The position numbers and the translations under genes are program-made. A stretch of 59,821 bases of DNA. Source: an uncultured Spartobacteria bacterium (GTDB lineage: Bacteria > Verrucomicrobiota > Verrucomicrobiia > Chthoniobacterales > Chthoniobacteraceae). The notes beneath the pieces are model-generated. The model saw only the letters and a program-made list of their open reading frames with translations, did no database searches and was not told the origin of the DNA. Location of the stretch: assembly GCA_903919125.1 (NCBI GenBank), contig CAIXGS010000067.1, forward strand, positions 1-59,821, written 5' to 3'. Shown here piece by piece: positions 43,677 to 52,432 of the stretch (positions are counted from its first letter, which is position 1; every line of letters starts with the position of its first letter).

Positions 43677-45296
43677 CTAAAGGCGGCGTAGCAAAGTGGG
43701 ATGCTGGAGTGAATCGGAGGGTTCTGGAAAGTCGAGTGTGTAGTGGAGGCCTCGGCTCTCCTGACGCTGGAGTGCGGAATCCACGATCAGTGCAGCCACG
43801 GTGCAAAGGTTTCGGAGTTCGAGCAGGTCGGTTGTGATTTTAAAATTCCAGTAAAACTCTTGGATCTCGCGGTCGAGGTTACGCAGGCGGGTCGCGGCGC
43901 GTTGCAACCGTTTGGTAGTCCGCACAATGCCCACATAGTCCCACATCAGTCGCCGGATTTCGTCCCAGTTGTGATAGATGACGACCATTTCGTCCAGGTT
44001 TTGAGCGTCACCGCTGACCCATTCCCGAAGGGGGAAGTGGACGCGCTCCGAGGGCAACGTGTGAGGAAAGGCGCGCAGAAGCGCTTCGTTGCAGCGGTGC
44101 GCCGTGACGACAGCCTCGAGCAGCGAATTGCTAGCGAGACGGTTGGCACCGTGGAGTCCTGTGCAGGCAACTTCACCAATCGCGTAAAGACCTCTAAGTG
44201 AGGTGGCTCCATCAACGTCAGTTTGCACTCCGCCACACTGGTAATGCGCGGCCGGAACCACTGGGATCTTCTGTTTGGTAATATCGATCCCGTAGCTCAA
44301 ACAGGTGCTGGCGATGTTCGGAAAGCGTTCGCGAACAAATTCCGGCGGCTTGTGAGTGATGTCCAAGTAAACGCAGCGCGCTCCAGTGCGCTTCATTTCA
44401 GCGTCGATGGCGCGGGCAACAATATCGCGGGGAGCGAGTTCGCCGCGGACATCGTAGCGGTCCATAAAGCGGTTGCCCTTTTTGTCTACGAGGATCGCGC
44501 CCTCGCCTCGAACTGCCTCCGAAATCAGGAAGGAACCCGCTTCGGGATGGTACAGGCAGGTGGGATGAAACTGGATGAATTCCATGTTGGCGATGCGCGC
44601 GCCAGCTCTCCATGCCATAGCAAGTCCGTCTCCTGTGGCAATCGGCGGATTCGTCGTGTAGAGGTAAACTTTACCGCAGCCGCCGGTTGCTAGCACAATG
44701 CGGTCGCTGCGCAAAGTGATGACCTCGCCGCTCGCCTCGTTGAGCACGTACACGCCAAGTGCACGGTCTTCGCTGGCAAAACCCAGTTTGCTCAACGTGA
44801 TGAGATCCACCGCGATGTGATGTTCCAGTACGTGGACCCGGGGATGCTTTTCAAGGGCAGCGACCAGTGCGCGCTCGATTTCCTTTCCGGTAATATCGCG
44901 CGAGTGAAGAATACGGCGCTTGGAGTGCCCGCCTTCCTTGGTGAGGTCCAATTCGGAGGTGCCGTTCATTTCGCTATCCGGGTCTCCTTCACGGGCGTCG
45001 AATTGAACACCCAGTTCGATGAGCTCGCGGATACGTGCAGGTCCTTCCGTAACAATAATGCGTGTGACCGCCTCGTCGCACAAACCTGCGCCAGCACTGA
45101 GAGTGTCTCGCACGTGTAGTTCAAAAGAATCCTCAGTGCTCGTCACGCAGGCGATCCCACCCTGCGCGTACACGGTGTTGGATTCCGCCTTGTTGGCTTT
45201 GGTGACCACGGCGACCTCACCGTGCGCAGCGGCTTTTAGGGCAAAGGATAAACCTGCAATCCCGCTGCCTATAACCACGTAATCGTATTGAATCAT
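43677..45296 (-). CDS. nadB: L-aspartate oxidase
   Basis: The 539-residue flavoprotein is the length of E. coli NadB. The FAD-binding motif is VIGSGIAGLSFAL (residues 8-20), followed by TKANKAESNTVYAQGGIA. The fumarate-reductase-like core shows HSKRRILHSRD, LATGGCGKVY, FIQFHPTCLY, ISEAVRGEGA and the active-site DRYDVRGELAPRDIVAR. GEVACTGLHGANRLASNSLLE follows. It oxidises aspartate to iminoaspartate, the first step of de novo NAD synthesis. It is the first gene of the nadB-folE2-lpxI operon and is divergent from pdxH. Confidence 0.96.
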   Translation of the reverse strand: MIQYDYVVIGSGIAGLSFALKAAAHGEVAVVTKANKAESNTVYAQGGIACVTSTEDSFELHVRDTLSAGAGLCDEAVTRIIVTEGPARIRELIELGVQFDAREGDPDSEMNGTSELDLTKEGGHSKRRILHSRDITGKEIERALVAALEKHPRVHVLEHHIAVDLITLSKLGFASEDRALGVYVLNEASGEVITLRSDRIVLATGGCGKVYLYTTNPPIATGDGLAMAWRAGARIANMEFIQFHPTCLYHPEAGSFLISEAVRGEGAILVDKKGNRFMDRYDVRGELAPRDIVARAIDAEMKRTGARCVYLDITHKPPEFVRERFPNIASTCLSYGIDITKQKIPVVPAAHYQCGGVQTDVDGATSLRGLYAIGEVACTGLHGANRLASNSLLEAVVTAHRCNEALLRAFPHTLPSERVHFPLREWVSGDAQNLDEMVVIYHNWDEIRRLMWDYVGIVRTTKRLQRAATRLRNLDREIQEFYWNFKITTDLLELRNLCTVAALIVDSALQRQESRGLHYTLDFPEPSDSLQHPTLLRRL

Positions 45297-45546
45297 TCGT
45301 CGTGTGAAAAAACCAAAATTCCTCTGAGTCGCATCCCGACGTCTGTTCGAAAGTCGTGGGGGAAACCTGAGGCCGTCATTGCAAGAGCCGCACTGGTGTT
45401 CTCTGCCAGTATACTGACCAATCCGTTTATATGACCCCTAATGTGATGTGCGTTGAGGTTAAAGCGCAAGCGTGCTTTTCCCTGTTCGACCGCCTTTGTG
45501 GCGAATTTTATGCGGCAAAGTCGCCTAGATCGATTAGGTAAGTTCT

Positions 45547-46200
45547 ATGAACCTTTCTCCCGAATCTTTGGCGGCGTTACGTCTCGATTACGCGCAGCGC
45601 GGATTGGACTTGAACGAGCTGGACGCAGATCCCCTAGTCCAATTTCGTGCTTGGCTCGCCGAGGCGCATTCCCAAAAAGTCATCGAACCCAATGCGATGA
45701 TCCTGTCGACGGTTTCCTCCGACGGTCAACCTTGGAGCCGCACTGTGTTGTTAAAGGCGTGTGATGAGCGAGGCTTTGTGTTTTTTACAAATTACGCGGG
45801 ATTTAAGGCGCAACACCTTAGCCGAGAGCCCCGCGCGGCGCTGACATTTTGGTGGGGAGCCTTGGAGCGGCAGGTGAACATCACGGGGCGCATCAGCCAA
45901 ACGGCTCGCGACGAAAGTGAGTCTTATTTTAGGGTGCGCCCGTTAGCCAGTCAGCTAGGGGCGTGGGCTTCTCCGCAGAGCGCGGTGCTGGAAAGCAGGG
46001 AGGCGTTGGAGCAACTTTTCGCCGAAACAAAGGCGCGTTTTGAGGGGCAAGAGGTTCCTTGTCCCTCGGATTGGGGCGGTTATGTGCTCGAACCGGAAAC
46101 CATCGAGTTCTGGCAGGGGCGTCGCAGCCGGCTCCATGACCGCTTCCGTTTCACACGAAGCGAGGAAGGCGATTGGAAGATCCAGCGGCTGGCACCTTAG
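45547..46200 (+). CDS. pdxH: Pyridoxamine 5'-phosphate oxidase
   Basis: The 217-residue FMN enzyme shows the family's features: NAMILSTVSSDGQPWSRTVLLK, FFTNYAGFKAQHL, FWWGALERQVNITG, and the C-terminal FWQGRRSRLHDRFRF with ending RLAP. It forms pyridoxal 5'-phosphate, needed by HemL and the DegT aminotransferase encoded nearby. It is transcribed away from nadB across 250 bp and converges on the HupE-like gene at 46284. Confidence 0.96.
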   Translation: MNLSPESLAALRLDYAQRGLDLNELDADPLVQFRAWLAEAHSQKVIEPNAMILSTVSSDGQPWSRTVLLKACDERGFVFFTNYAGFKAQHLSREPRAALTFWWGALERQVNITGRISQTARDESESYFRVRPLASQLGAWASPQSAVLESREALEQLFAETKARFEGQEVPCPSDWGGYVLEPETIEFWQGRRSRLHDRFRFTRSEEGDWKIQRLAP

Positions 46201-46283
46201 CGGAATTACACGGATTTTTATTGGATCGTGAAGGAGAGGGGATCGATTCATTCCGGTAAGATCCAAACATCTTTCGCGAAGAA

Positions 46284-46889
46284 TTAACCCTTCTGCTCGG
46301 GCGCGGTTTGCGGAGGAGAGTTACTCGAATGGGTGGCCCTTAGCGTGAAGGCAAGAAACAAAATAGAACTCGCGACGACCCAGGAACCGAGGACGCGGAA
46401 GCCGATTTTGATCCATGGCCGTTTAGGACAGATTGCCGCATAATTGGCGAAGTTCAAAAGCGCTACCGCCAATCCGATCCACGCGCCTAGCAGAAGCTTG
46501 AACATCACCCAAGGCGCTACTGGATCCTGCCCCGAATCCCACCCCAACACGAAACCGCTTGCCGCAAAAAGACTCAAAAGCGCGCCACGTTTTAACGGAA
46601 TTCGCGCAGCAACCATCACGCCCGTCAAGCCTGCCAGAACGCAGGGAATAAGGGGCGGCGCTTCGGACAATCCGAGTCGCGGGCCCAGCAGGCTGAACCC
46701 AATTCCCCCGACGCTCGCCAATAAAAAAGCAATCAGAGGGGCGGCGATTTTAGTGCGCTGCCCTGCGACTAATGCCAAGGCGCAAAGCTCCATGAGTTGC
46801 ACCGGAGAGCGGAGAGGATGTAAAACGCCGTTCCATAAGTCACCAATGCCCTCGATGGTACCGTGTGCGAGCGTAAGGGGCGGTATCAC
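46284..46889 (-). CDS. HupE/UreJ-like membrane protein, second copy
   Basis: The 201-residue protein has six to seven hydrophobic helices and no signal peptide. The N-terminus GIGDLWNGVLHPLRSPVQLMEL recalls the HupE/UreJ HPL motif, though the metal-binding Asp-His of classical HupE is replaced (SPVQ for the usual ADH). It is 92 bp downstream of a clearer HupE gene on the same strand. It may be a diverged nickel or cobalt permease or a partner subunit. No urease or hydrogenase gene is in the window. Confidence 0.7.
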   Translation of the reverse strand: MIPPLTLAHGTIEGIGDLWNGVLHPLRSPVQLMELCALALVAGQRTKIAAPLIAFLLASVGGIGFSLLGPRLGLSEAPPLIPCVLAGLTGVMVAARIPLKRGALLSLFAASGFVLGWDSGQDPVAPWVMFKLLLGAWIGLAVALLNFANYAAICPKRPWIKIGFRVLGSWVVASSILFLAFTLRATHSSNSPPQTAPEQKG

Positions 46890-46981
46890 GTAATTTTGCG
46901 GGAATCAGCGGGGACTGGTAGTTTTCGGGAGGCGTGCCGATGAAGGCGTGAGGGAAGCAGCAACTCGGTCTTGGAGAAATC

Positions 46982-47644
46982 CTAAAACCAGTGCAGCAAA
47001 AACCCAAGCCCCACGCAAGCGATGACGCCTCCGCACCCTCTCACTAATGGAATTCCCCAAGGAAAGCGTGTGAGTAACCCGAGCGCAATACCGCTCAGAT
47101 GCAGCAAACCGGTGGAAATCACGAATCCAATCGAATAAGGCATTGGATTTGCGGAGGTGGGCAATTCGGTGCCGTGCGCGTGGCCGTGAAAGATCGCGAA
47201 GATCCCGACCAAAACTGCCGCCACCCAAATCGGCGGTTTGGTGGCCAGAAGAACCATCAATCCTAGAACGATACCAGAGAGGGCGATACCAGTTTCGATG
47301 GCGGGCAATGGCACGCCCATCACCCCCAGAGCGCCGCCGAAAGCCATCACGGTGGGGAATATGACTGGGAGTAGCCATACCGCTGGTGCCCCCAAAAACG
47401 CACCCCAAAGTCCAACGGCAACCATCGCCACGATATGGTCCGCCCCGAACAGGGGATGCGTGAACCCACTGATTAAACCACCCGCTTCTCCACCTTCAGA
47501 ATGCGCCTGAGCAGAAGCCGTGGCGACGAGAAAGAGAACGCCCAAGGTCAATTCGAACCGGTTGGACTTGCCCGTTAAGTTTTTGGGAAAAATGCAGACC
47601 ACCGCTCCGCTGGAATTAGAAAGCGTCTGCTTAATGTGGGCCAT
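46982..47644 (-). CDS. HupE/UreJ family metal permease
   Basis: ATG 47644 is preferred, giving 220 residues; the frame extends to 47683. The protein has an N-terminal hydrophobic signal (about 25-40), then the diagnostic GFTHPLFGADHIVAMVAVG near 50-68. IFAIFHGHAHGTEL carries a second His cluster, followed by five more transmembrane helices. HupE and UreJ are predicted nickel/cobalt permeases attached to hydrogenase or urease operons. Here there is no such operon, so the supply may serve another nickel or cobalt enzyme or cobalamin. The divergent homologue at 46284 follows. Confidence 0.9.
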   Translation of the reverse strand: MAHIKQTLSNSSGAVVCIFPKNLTGKSNRFELTLGVLFLVATASAQAHSEGGEAGGLISGFTHPLFGADHIVAMVAVGLWGAFLGAPAVWLLPVIFPTVMAFGGALGVMGVPLPAIETGIALSGIVLGLMVLLATKPPIWVAAVLVGIFAIFHGHAHGTELPTSANPMPYSIGFVISTGLLHLSGIALGLLTRFPWGIPLVRGCGGVIACVGLGFLLHWF

Positions 47645-47752
47645 AGCCTTTTGGGTAAGTCGGCAAACTGCTTTTTCGCACAAAGGACGCAGCCACTGAA
47701 GTGCGGGCCGTGCGGTGTATAGTCACCTGACGGCAAGGGTCAGGCGGATTGC

Positions 47753-48316
47753 TCAATTCGCGTCACCGCCCAAGTAGGGCATCGGCATGTCAGCGAAATT
47801 AACGGCGCCGGTGGGCAGAAGTACCCGAGAAGGAAATTCCTCCAGTCCAGAGGAAAGTGAGTTAGTGTCCGGATTTTCGACCTTGGCAACTGGGAAAGCT
47901 GCTGGATCTTCCTCGCCGAGTACGAAGTCCGTAGAGGAAGACTGTCGTGCAGCCTGCGCCTTGCTCGAATCTGCGCGGAACGCGAGCTTGGTGATTACTG
48001 GCGCGGCGACTGCGAATGCCACACACGCGGCCAAAGCGGCAGCGGTGGCTGCGACCCTCCAAACGCCTTCCCAGACCTGGCCCGGTTGCTGCAGGAAAAT
48101 CTGCGATCTGCGTTCAGCGTCGAGTCGTAAGTCCAGTCCATGCAACTCCGCCTCCATGCCTTCTTCCAACATCAGAGCCGTTTCCATCATCTGCTCGACG
48201 TCCTCTCGAGAGGCCTCGCTGCCCTGCATCATCGACTCCACATAGAGACGCTCTTGCGGTTCTAGCTCGTTCAGCACGTAATGAGTGATATCTTCGTCGC
48301 GGAGGCGGGATTGCAT
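47753..48316 (-). CDS. Anti-sigma-factor-like membrane protein
   Basis: The 187-residue protein starts DEDITHYVLNELEPQERLYVE, typical of anti-sigma N-terminal domains that begin like RskA/zinc-finger-less regulators in PVC bacteria. One membrane segment lies at about 88-108 (VAATAAALAACVAFAVAA). The C-terminal part, outside, is low in complexity (Ser, Pro, Glu). No Cys/His zinc site is present. It follows the ECF sigma gene by 71 bp and is probably its anti-sigma factor. Confidence 0.75.
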   Translation of the reverse strand: MQSRLRDEDITHYVLNELEPQERLYVESMMQGSEASREDVEQMMETALMLEEGMEAELHGLDLRLDAERRSQIFLQQPGQVWEGVWRVAATAAALAACVAFAVAAPVITKLAFRADSSKAQAARQSSSTDFVLGEEDPAAFPVAKVENPDTNSLSSGLEEFPSRVLLPTGAVNFADMPMPYLGGDAN

Positions 48317-48387
48317 ATAAAGTTGAGAGGGATGCCTGAATTTAAAAATTCAAATTAAAATCAGGCGTTGTCTTCAGTTGGTTAAAC

Positions 48388-48942
48388 TCAAGCGGTCTTG
48401 GTAAGATAAATGATCTTTTCTTCCCTGTCGTCTCGTTCCATTTTTTCACGTAGACTACGCATTGCTGCGTTCAGAATAAAGCCCACATTACCAACGCTTA
48501 AGCCGGTAATGGTGCTGATCTCTTGATAGGAATGAAAGTTTTGAAACCTTAGGCGAACCACTTCCTTTTGGTTGGAGGTAAGCTCTTCAACCAACTCCAT
48601 GAGTCGGTGAATACGCTCTTTGCGCTCCATTTCAAATGAAGGAGAGGGATCATTAGAACTACGGGACTCGAATTCAGTGGAATCCACATGAACGTAGCGC
48701 TCCTGACTGCGCAGGACTTTCAGAGAACAGTTACGACACACAGTGAAAAGCCACTGCGAGAGGTGGCCCTCAATGGCCTCTTGTTCTTGCTTAAATAGGC
48801 GCATGAACGTGTCCTGAACAACGTCTCTGGCACGCTCGAGATCTCTGACAATACTATAGGAGTACTGTAGCAAAGGCTTCTCGTATCGCACCATGGCGGA
48901 TTTGACCCATTCGGTTTTCTTTTGAGCTTTTGATCCAAACAT
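48388..48942 (-). CDS. ECF-type RNA polymerase sigma factor
   Basis: The 184-residue protein has region 2 at about 15-85 (QYSYSIVRDLERARDVVQDTFMRLF, HLSQWLFTVCRNCSLKVLR) and region 4 at about 115-170 (LTSNQKEVVRLRF, SYQEISTITGLSVGNVGFIL). This is a two-domain sigma-70 factor of the extracytoplasmic-function type. The anti-sigma-like gene follows directly. The target regulon cannot be read; many PVC ECF factors control surface glycan or stress genes. Confidence 0.92.
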   Translation of the reverse strand: MFGSKAQKKTEWVKSAMVRYEKPLLQYSYSIVRDLERARDVVQDTFMRLFKQEQEAIEGHLSQWLFTVCRNCSLKVLRSQERYVHVDSTEFESRSSNDPSPSFEMERKERIHRLMELVEELTSNQKEVVRLRFQNFHSYQEISTITGLSVGNVGFILNAAMRSLREKMERDDREEKIIYLTKTA

Positions 48943-49086
48943 ATTCTGGGGAGTTTGTGGGGAAGTCGAATGGGGGAATTTCTATCAGAGACAACCCTGC
49001 GCGTCAGCATTTCTTGGAAAAAAAGCAAAGTTTAAGCTGCGGGACTCATTTTTATCTCGGATTCTTCTCCGAGAGGTGGAGCAGCC

Positions 49087-50007
49087 TCATTTTTCTATCC
49101 CGCAGTGATGCAGCCGGTACTCGGTTGGGTTGCAGCTCATTTCGCGGCGAAAGAGGCGATTAAAAAAGGAAACCTGTGAAAAACCGCTCTCCAGCGAGAT
49201 TTCCAAAACAGAGCGTTGGTTGGCCCGTAATTCCTGGCACGCGGCTTGAAGCCTTAACCCATTGAGGAATTCACCAAAACTACGTCCGCAGTGTTGTTTA
49301 AACTGTCGGGCAAAGGTGGGACGACTCATGCCCGTTATGCGCAGTAAATCCTCCATGCGAACCGGTTCCCGGAAGTGCGACACCAAGTGCCGAACTGCCT
49401 CAGAAATAGCGTGTTGATGTCGCAACTCGGCAGGTTCAACAAACGAGCGTTGCGACAGTTGCACGCTTTCCTCCTCACTGCCCCCAGCCAAGCGACCCAA
49501 CAAATCCAGTAGAAGAGCGAGGCGAGTTAAAGGGGCTTGGCCCGCGCCGACGTCGGCAAGCCGATGGAGTGAATCCTTCGCAGCGATCGCCATTTTCCCT
49601 GAAAGATGCAACCCTCGGTTCGCGCGTTGAAAAAGTCGGCTCACTCTCAAACTCTCTGGAAATGCCCAAAAGGGATGGCTTAGCGGAAAATGCCATTGGA
49701 GAGAAATGCCACTGGAGCGTCCCGCCGTGTGCCAATAATGCGGTAACTTTTCTCCCAACAATACGAGGTCGCCGGTTCCAAACGCAGCGATGTGATCCCC
49801 AACAAAACGCGTTCCCTGGCCCGCCGTAAACAGGGTCAGCTCCATTTCCGTGTGAAAGTGCCAGTGCGTACCTTCTCCAGGTACCGCCTGGGCAGTGCCA
49901 GAAGCGGTGACGCATTCTACCTCAGTCAGGGAGCGGCTCCAGCGCAGCACGCGAAAGGACTCGCCCTCGGGTAAAACGATCTGTTCTCTAGCGGCCTCCA
50001 TGTGCAC
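49087..50007 (-). CDS. AraC family transcription regulator with cupin sensor domain
   Basis: The 306-residue protein has an N-terminal cupin-like sensor (HWHFHTEMELTLFTAGQGTRFVGDH, about 45-75). The C-terminal AraC DNA-binding domain (about 205-300) has two helix-turn-helix units: MEDLLRITGMSRPTFARQFKQ and VLEISLESGFSQVSFFNRLF. The ending NPTEYR is standard. Sensors of this type bind sugars. It is divergent from the xylose-isomerase-like gene across 111 bp (50008-50118), so it most likely controls that pair. Confidence 0.93.
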   Translation of the reverse strand: MHMEAAREQIVLPEGESFRVLRWSRSLTEVECVTASGTAQAVPGEGTHWHFHTEMELTLFTAGQGTRFVGDHIAAFGTGDLVLLGEKLPHYWHTAGRSSGISLQWHFPLSHPFWAFPESLRVSRLFQRANRGLHLSGKMAIAAKDSLHRLADVGAGQAPLTRLALLLDLLGRLAGGSEEESVQLSQRSFVEPAELRHQHAISEAVRHLVSHFREPVRMEDLLRITGMSRPTFARQFKQHCGRSFGEFLNGLRLQAACQELRANQRSVLEISLESGFSQVSFFNRLFRREMSCNPTEYRLHHCGIEK

Positions 50008-50118
50008 TTTTGTAGCGTTGAATGCTCCAAAGTGGAAGCCCTGCTGAGATAATTAACGCAGCGCGGATGCGTTCAGACGTAGAAGCCACCGCCAAAATGC
50101 GCTTACCTCAGTTTCCCG

Positions 50119-51162
50119 ATGAATCAGCTTACTCAATACCGCTTTTCCTTTGGCCCATGGAATATCAGTGAAGGCGCGGATCCCTTTGGCGGCGAGGTCC
50201 GGCCGGTGTTTCCACACGAAGATAAATTTGCGCTCTATCGCCCGTTGGGGTTTGAGGGCGTGCAGTTTCACGACGACGATGTGGTGCCTGGAATGGACGA
50301 ATTGTCGGCCGCTCAGATTGAGAGTAAAGCGTCAGAGGTCAGGAAGATGCTTCATAACCAAGGGTTGACGCCGGAGTTTGTTGCGCCGCGCCTTTGGTTT
50401 GCCAAGCAGACAACCGACGGCGCTTACACTTCAAACTGCGCCTCTGAGCGAGCCTACGCTTGGGAGCGCACCAAAAAGTGCATTGATATCGCGCGCGCCC
50501 TTGATTGTAAGGGAATTGTGCTATGGCTGGCGAGGGAGGGAACCTACATTCGTGAGGCTAAGGATGCGCGGCTCGCCTACCAGCGGTTGTTGGAAACGGT
50601 CAATGCCATTCTGGATTATGACAAAAACGTGGAAGTTTGGATTGAGCCCAAGCCCAACGAGCCCACCGACCAAGCTTACGTACCGACTATTGGTCACGCC
50701 ATCGCGCTAGCTTACGCATCCCACGCGCCTACACGCGTCAAAGGGCTGATCGAAAGCGCCCACGCCCTACTCGCCGGACTGGATCCCAGCGACGAAATGG
50801 CCTTCGCGCTGGCGCATGACAAACTCGCAAGCGTGCATCTCAACGATCAAAATGGACTTAAGTACGATCAGGACAAAAATTTCGGCGCGGTAAATTTGCG
50901 CGCCGCGTTTAATCAAGTGCGCGTACTGGAAGAAGCTGGTTATGGAAAAAGGGGCGAATTTATCGGCCTCGACGTGAAGGCGTTTCGTACGCAGCGCGGT
51001 TACCCAGTCACGGATCATCTTCGCAACAGCAGGGCTTTGTTTTTGATGTTGGTGGAAAAGGTGCGATCCCTCGACCAAACCATCGTGGAGCAATGCCGCG
51101 AATCGCGCGACTATGAGGCGTTGGAGCTCTATCTGCTCAAGCATCTTATGGGACTTCAATAA
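50119..51162 (+). CDS. Xylose-isomerase-family sugar isomerase with altered metal site
   Basis: The 347-residue protein aligns with Streptomyces/Actinoplanes-type xylose isomerases across its length. FHDDDV supplies the ring-opening His-Asp pair, WIEPKPNEP the Glu and Lys, and ESAH the Glu and His of the shared metal ligands. YDQD carries the two Asp of site 2, and LDVK the last Asp. In LNDQNG the preceding residue is His, where the classical enzyme has Asp (HIDLNGQNG), so one site-1 ligand is changed. The substrate may differ from xylose. The Gfo/Idh/MocA gene follows by 30 bp and the AraC regulator is divergent. Confidence 0.85.
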   Translation: MNQLTQYRFSFGPWNISEGADPFGGEVRPVFPHEDKFALYRPLGFEGVQFHDDDVVPGMDELSAAQIESKASEVRKMLHNQGLTPEFVAPRLWFAKQTTDGAYTSNCASERAYAWERTKKCIDIARALDCKGIVLWLAREGTYIREAKDARLAYQRLLETVNAILDYDKNVEVWIEPKPNEPTDQAYVPTIGHAIALAYASHAPTRVKGLIESAHALLAGLDPSDEMAFALAHDKLASVHLNDQNGLKYDQDKNFGAVNLRAAFNQVRVLEEAGYGKRGEFIGLDVKAFRTQRGYPVTDHLRNSRALFLMLVEKVRSLDQTIVEQCRESRDYEALELYLLKHLMGLQ

Positions 51163-51192
51163 CTTTACGGAGTCCTTTCAAACCTCATTTCT

Positions 51193-52314
51193 ATGAAACC
51201 TGTTTCCATTGGAATTATTGGTGGCGGCTTGATGGGGCGCGAAATCGCCAGCGCCTTCGCACGTTGGTGCGCGCTGACGGAAATAAACGTCGTCCCAAAG
51301 CTCGTCGCGGTGGCCGATCTAAATCCGGCAGCTTTGGAGTGGTTTAAACATATCCCGTCTTGCACGCAGCGTACGGCGGATTATCGCGAGCTTCTTGCCA
51401 ATCCGGCCATCGACGTGGTGTATGTCGCAGTTCCGCACGACCAACACGAAAAACTCTATAAAGACGTTCTCTTAGCGGGCAAAGATCTCCTTGCGGAGAA
51501 GCCATTTGGAATCGATTTGGATTCCGCCAGACGGATCAACGCGGCGGTGGAACAAAGCGGAAGGTTCGTGCGCTGCAGTTCTGAAATGCCGTTTTTTCCG
51601 GGGGCGCAGCGAGCTTTTCGCTATGCAACAAGTGGTGCGCTGGGCCGTGTGCTCGAGGTGGTCAGTGGCTTCCATCACAGTAGCGATCTGGATCCCAACA
51701 AGCCTGCCAACTGGAAGCGTTGGAGTGCCCAATGCGGTGAGGGCGGTGCGCTCAATGATCTCGGTATGCATGCTTGTCACATTCCGCTGCGCCTCGGTTG
51801 GAAGCCGCACCGTCTCTTTGCTCAATTACAAAAAGGCTACGCGACCCGTCCCGATGGCAAAGGGGGAACCGTCGCTTGCGACACGTGGGACAACGCTCAG
51901 TTGCACACATGGACGAGGATTCAGGGACAGGATGTTCCCATGCGACTCGAGATGAAACGGCTCGCGCCTGGGGCAACCAACACGTGGTTTTTAGAGCTGC
52001 GTGGAACCGACGGCGGAGTTCGCTTCAGTACGGCGGAACCCAAGACGCTTTGGCAGTTTGAACGAGGGGAAGAACAGTGGTGGAAGCGCACCGAGTTGGG
52101 CTTTGGCACTGCGTTCAAGACGGTCACAGGCGGAATTTTCGAGCCGGGCTTTCCCGATGTTATCCAGCAAATGTGGGCGGCCTACCTTCTGGAAAGAGAA
52201 GGCCTCCTTGATGGGCGCTTCGGTTGCGCTACCCCGCAGGAGGCAGTTGCGTCGCATGAGATTTTCGCCGCAGCTTTGCTGTCCGAAAAAGAAGGGCGCG
52301 TGGTCACCTTATAG
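51193..52314 (+). CDS. Gfo/Idh/MocA family oxidoreductase
   Basis: The 373-residue protein starts with a Rossmann motif IGIIGGGLMGREIASA and follows with LLAEKPFGIDLDSA, the EKP motif that binds cofactor and substrate. SEMPFFPGAQRAFRYA is the substrate region, and GEGGALNDLGMHACHIPL holds the catalytic Asp/His region. These enzymes oxidise or reduce sugars with NAD(P), sometimes making 3-keto sugars. It follows the isomerase gene by 30 bp, suggesting a two-step pathway under the AraC regulator. Confidence 0.92.
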   Translation: MKPVSIGIIGGGLMGREIASAFARWCALTEINVVPKLVAVADLNPAALEWFKHIPSCTQRTADYRELLANPAIDVVYVAVPHDQHEKLYKDVLLAGKDLLAEKPFGIDLDSARRINAAVEQSGRFVRCSSEMPFFPGAQRAFRYATSGALGRVLEVVSGFHHSSDLDPNKPANWKRWSAQCGEGGALNDLGMHACHIPLRLGWKPHRLFAQLQKGYATRPDGKGGTVACDTWDNAQLHTWTRIQGQDVPMRLEMKRLAPGATNTWFLELRGTDGGVRFSTAEPKTLWQFERGEEQWWKRTELGFGTAFKTVTGGIFEPGFPDVIQQMWAAYLLEREGLLDGRFGCATPQEAVASHEIFAAALLSEKEGRVVTL

Positions 52315-52432
52315 CGGGGCCTCCAGTTTTACCCAGTTCGTGGGCAGCAGAGTTTTGAATTCTAAATGAGCTTTGTATGTGTTAGTGAAGAGCATCTTTA
52401 ATCGCTCTACGGTCTCTTCTGCTGCCCCTCTG

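Noticed and set aside
46905-47408. Leftward open frame overlapping the HupE gene in another frame
   Set aside because: The HupE frame has the family motifs and predicted helices; the overlapping frame is Arg/Ser/Gly-rich without features.
47753-48316. Zinc-binding anti-sigma (ZAS) domain
   Set aside because: The His-x3-Cys-x2-Cys motif is absent, so only a general anti-sigma role is suggested by position and topology.
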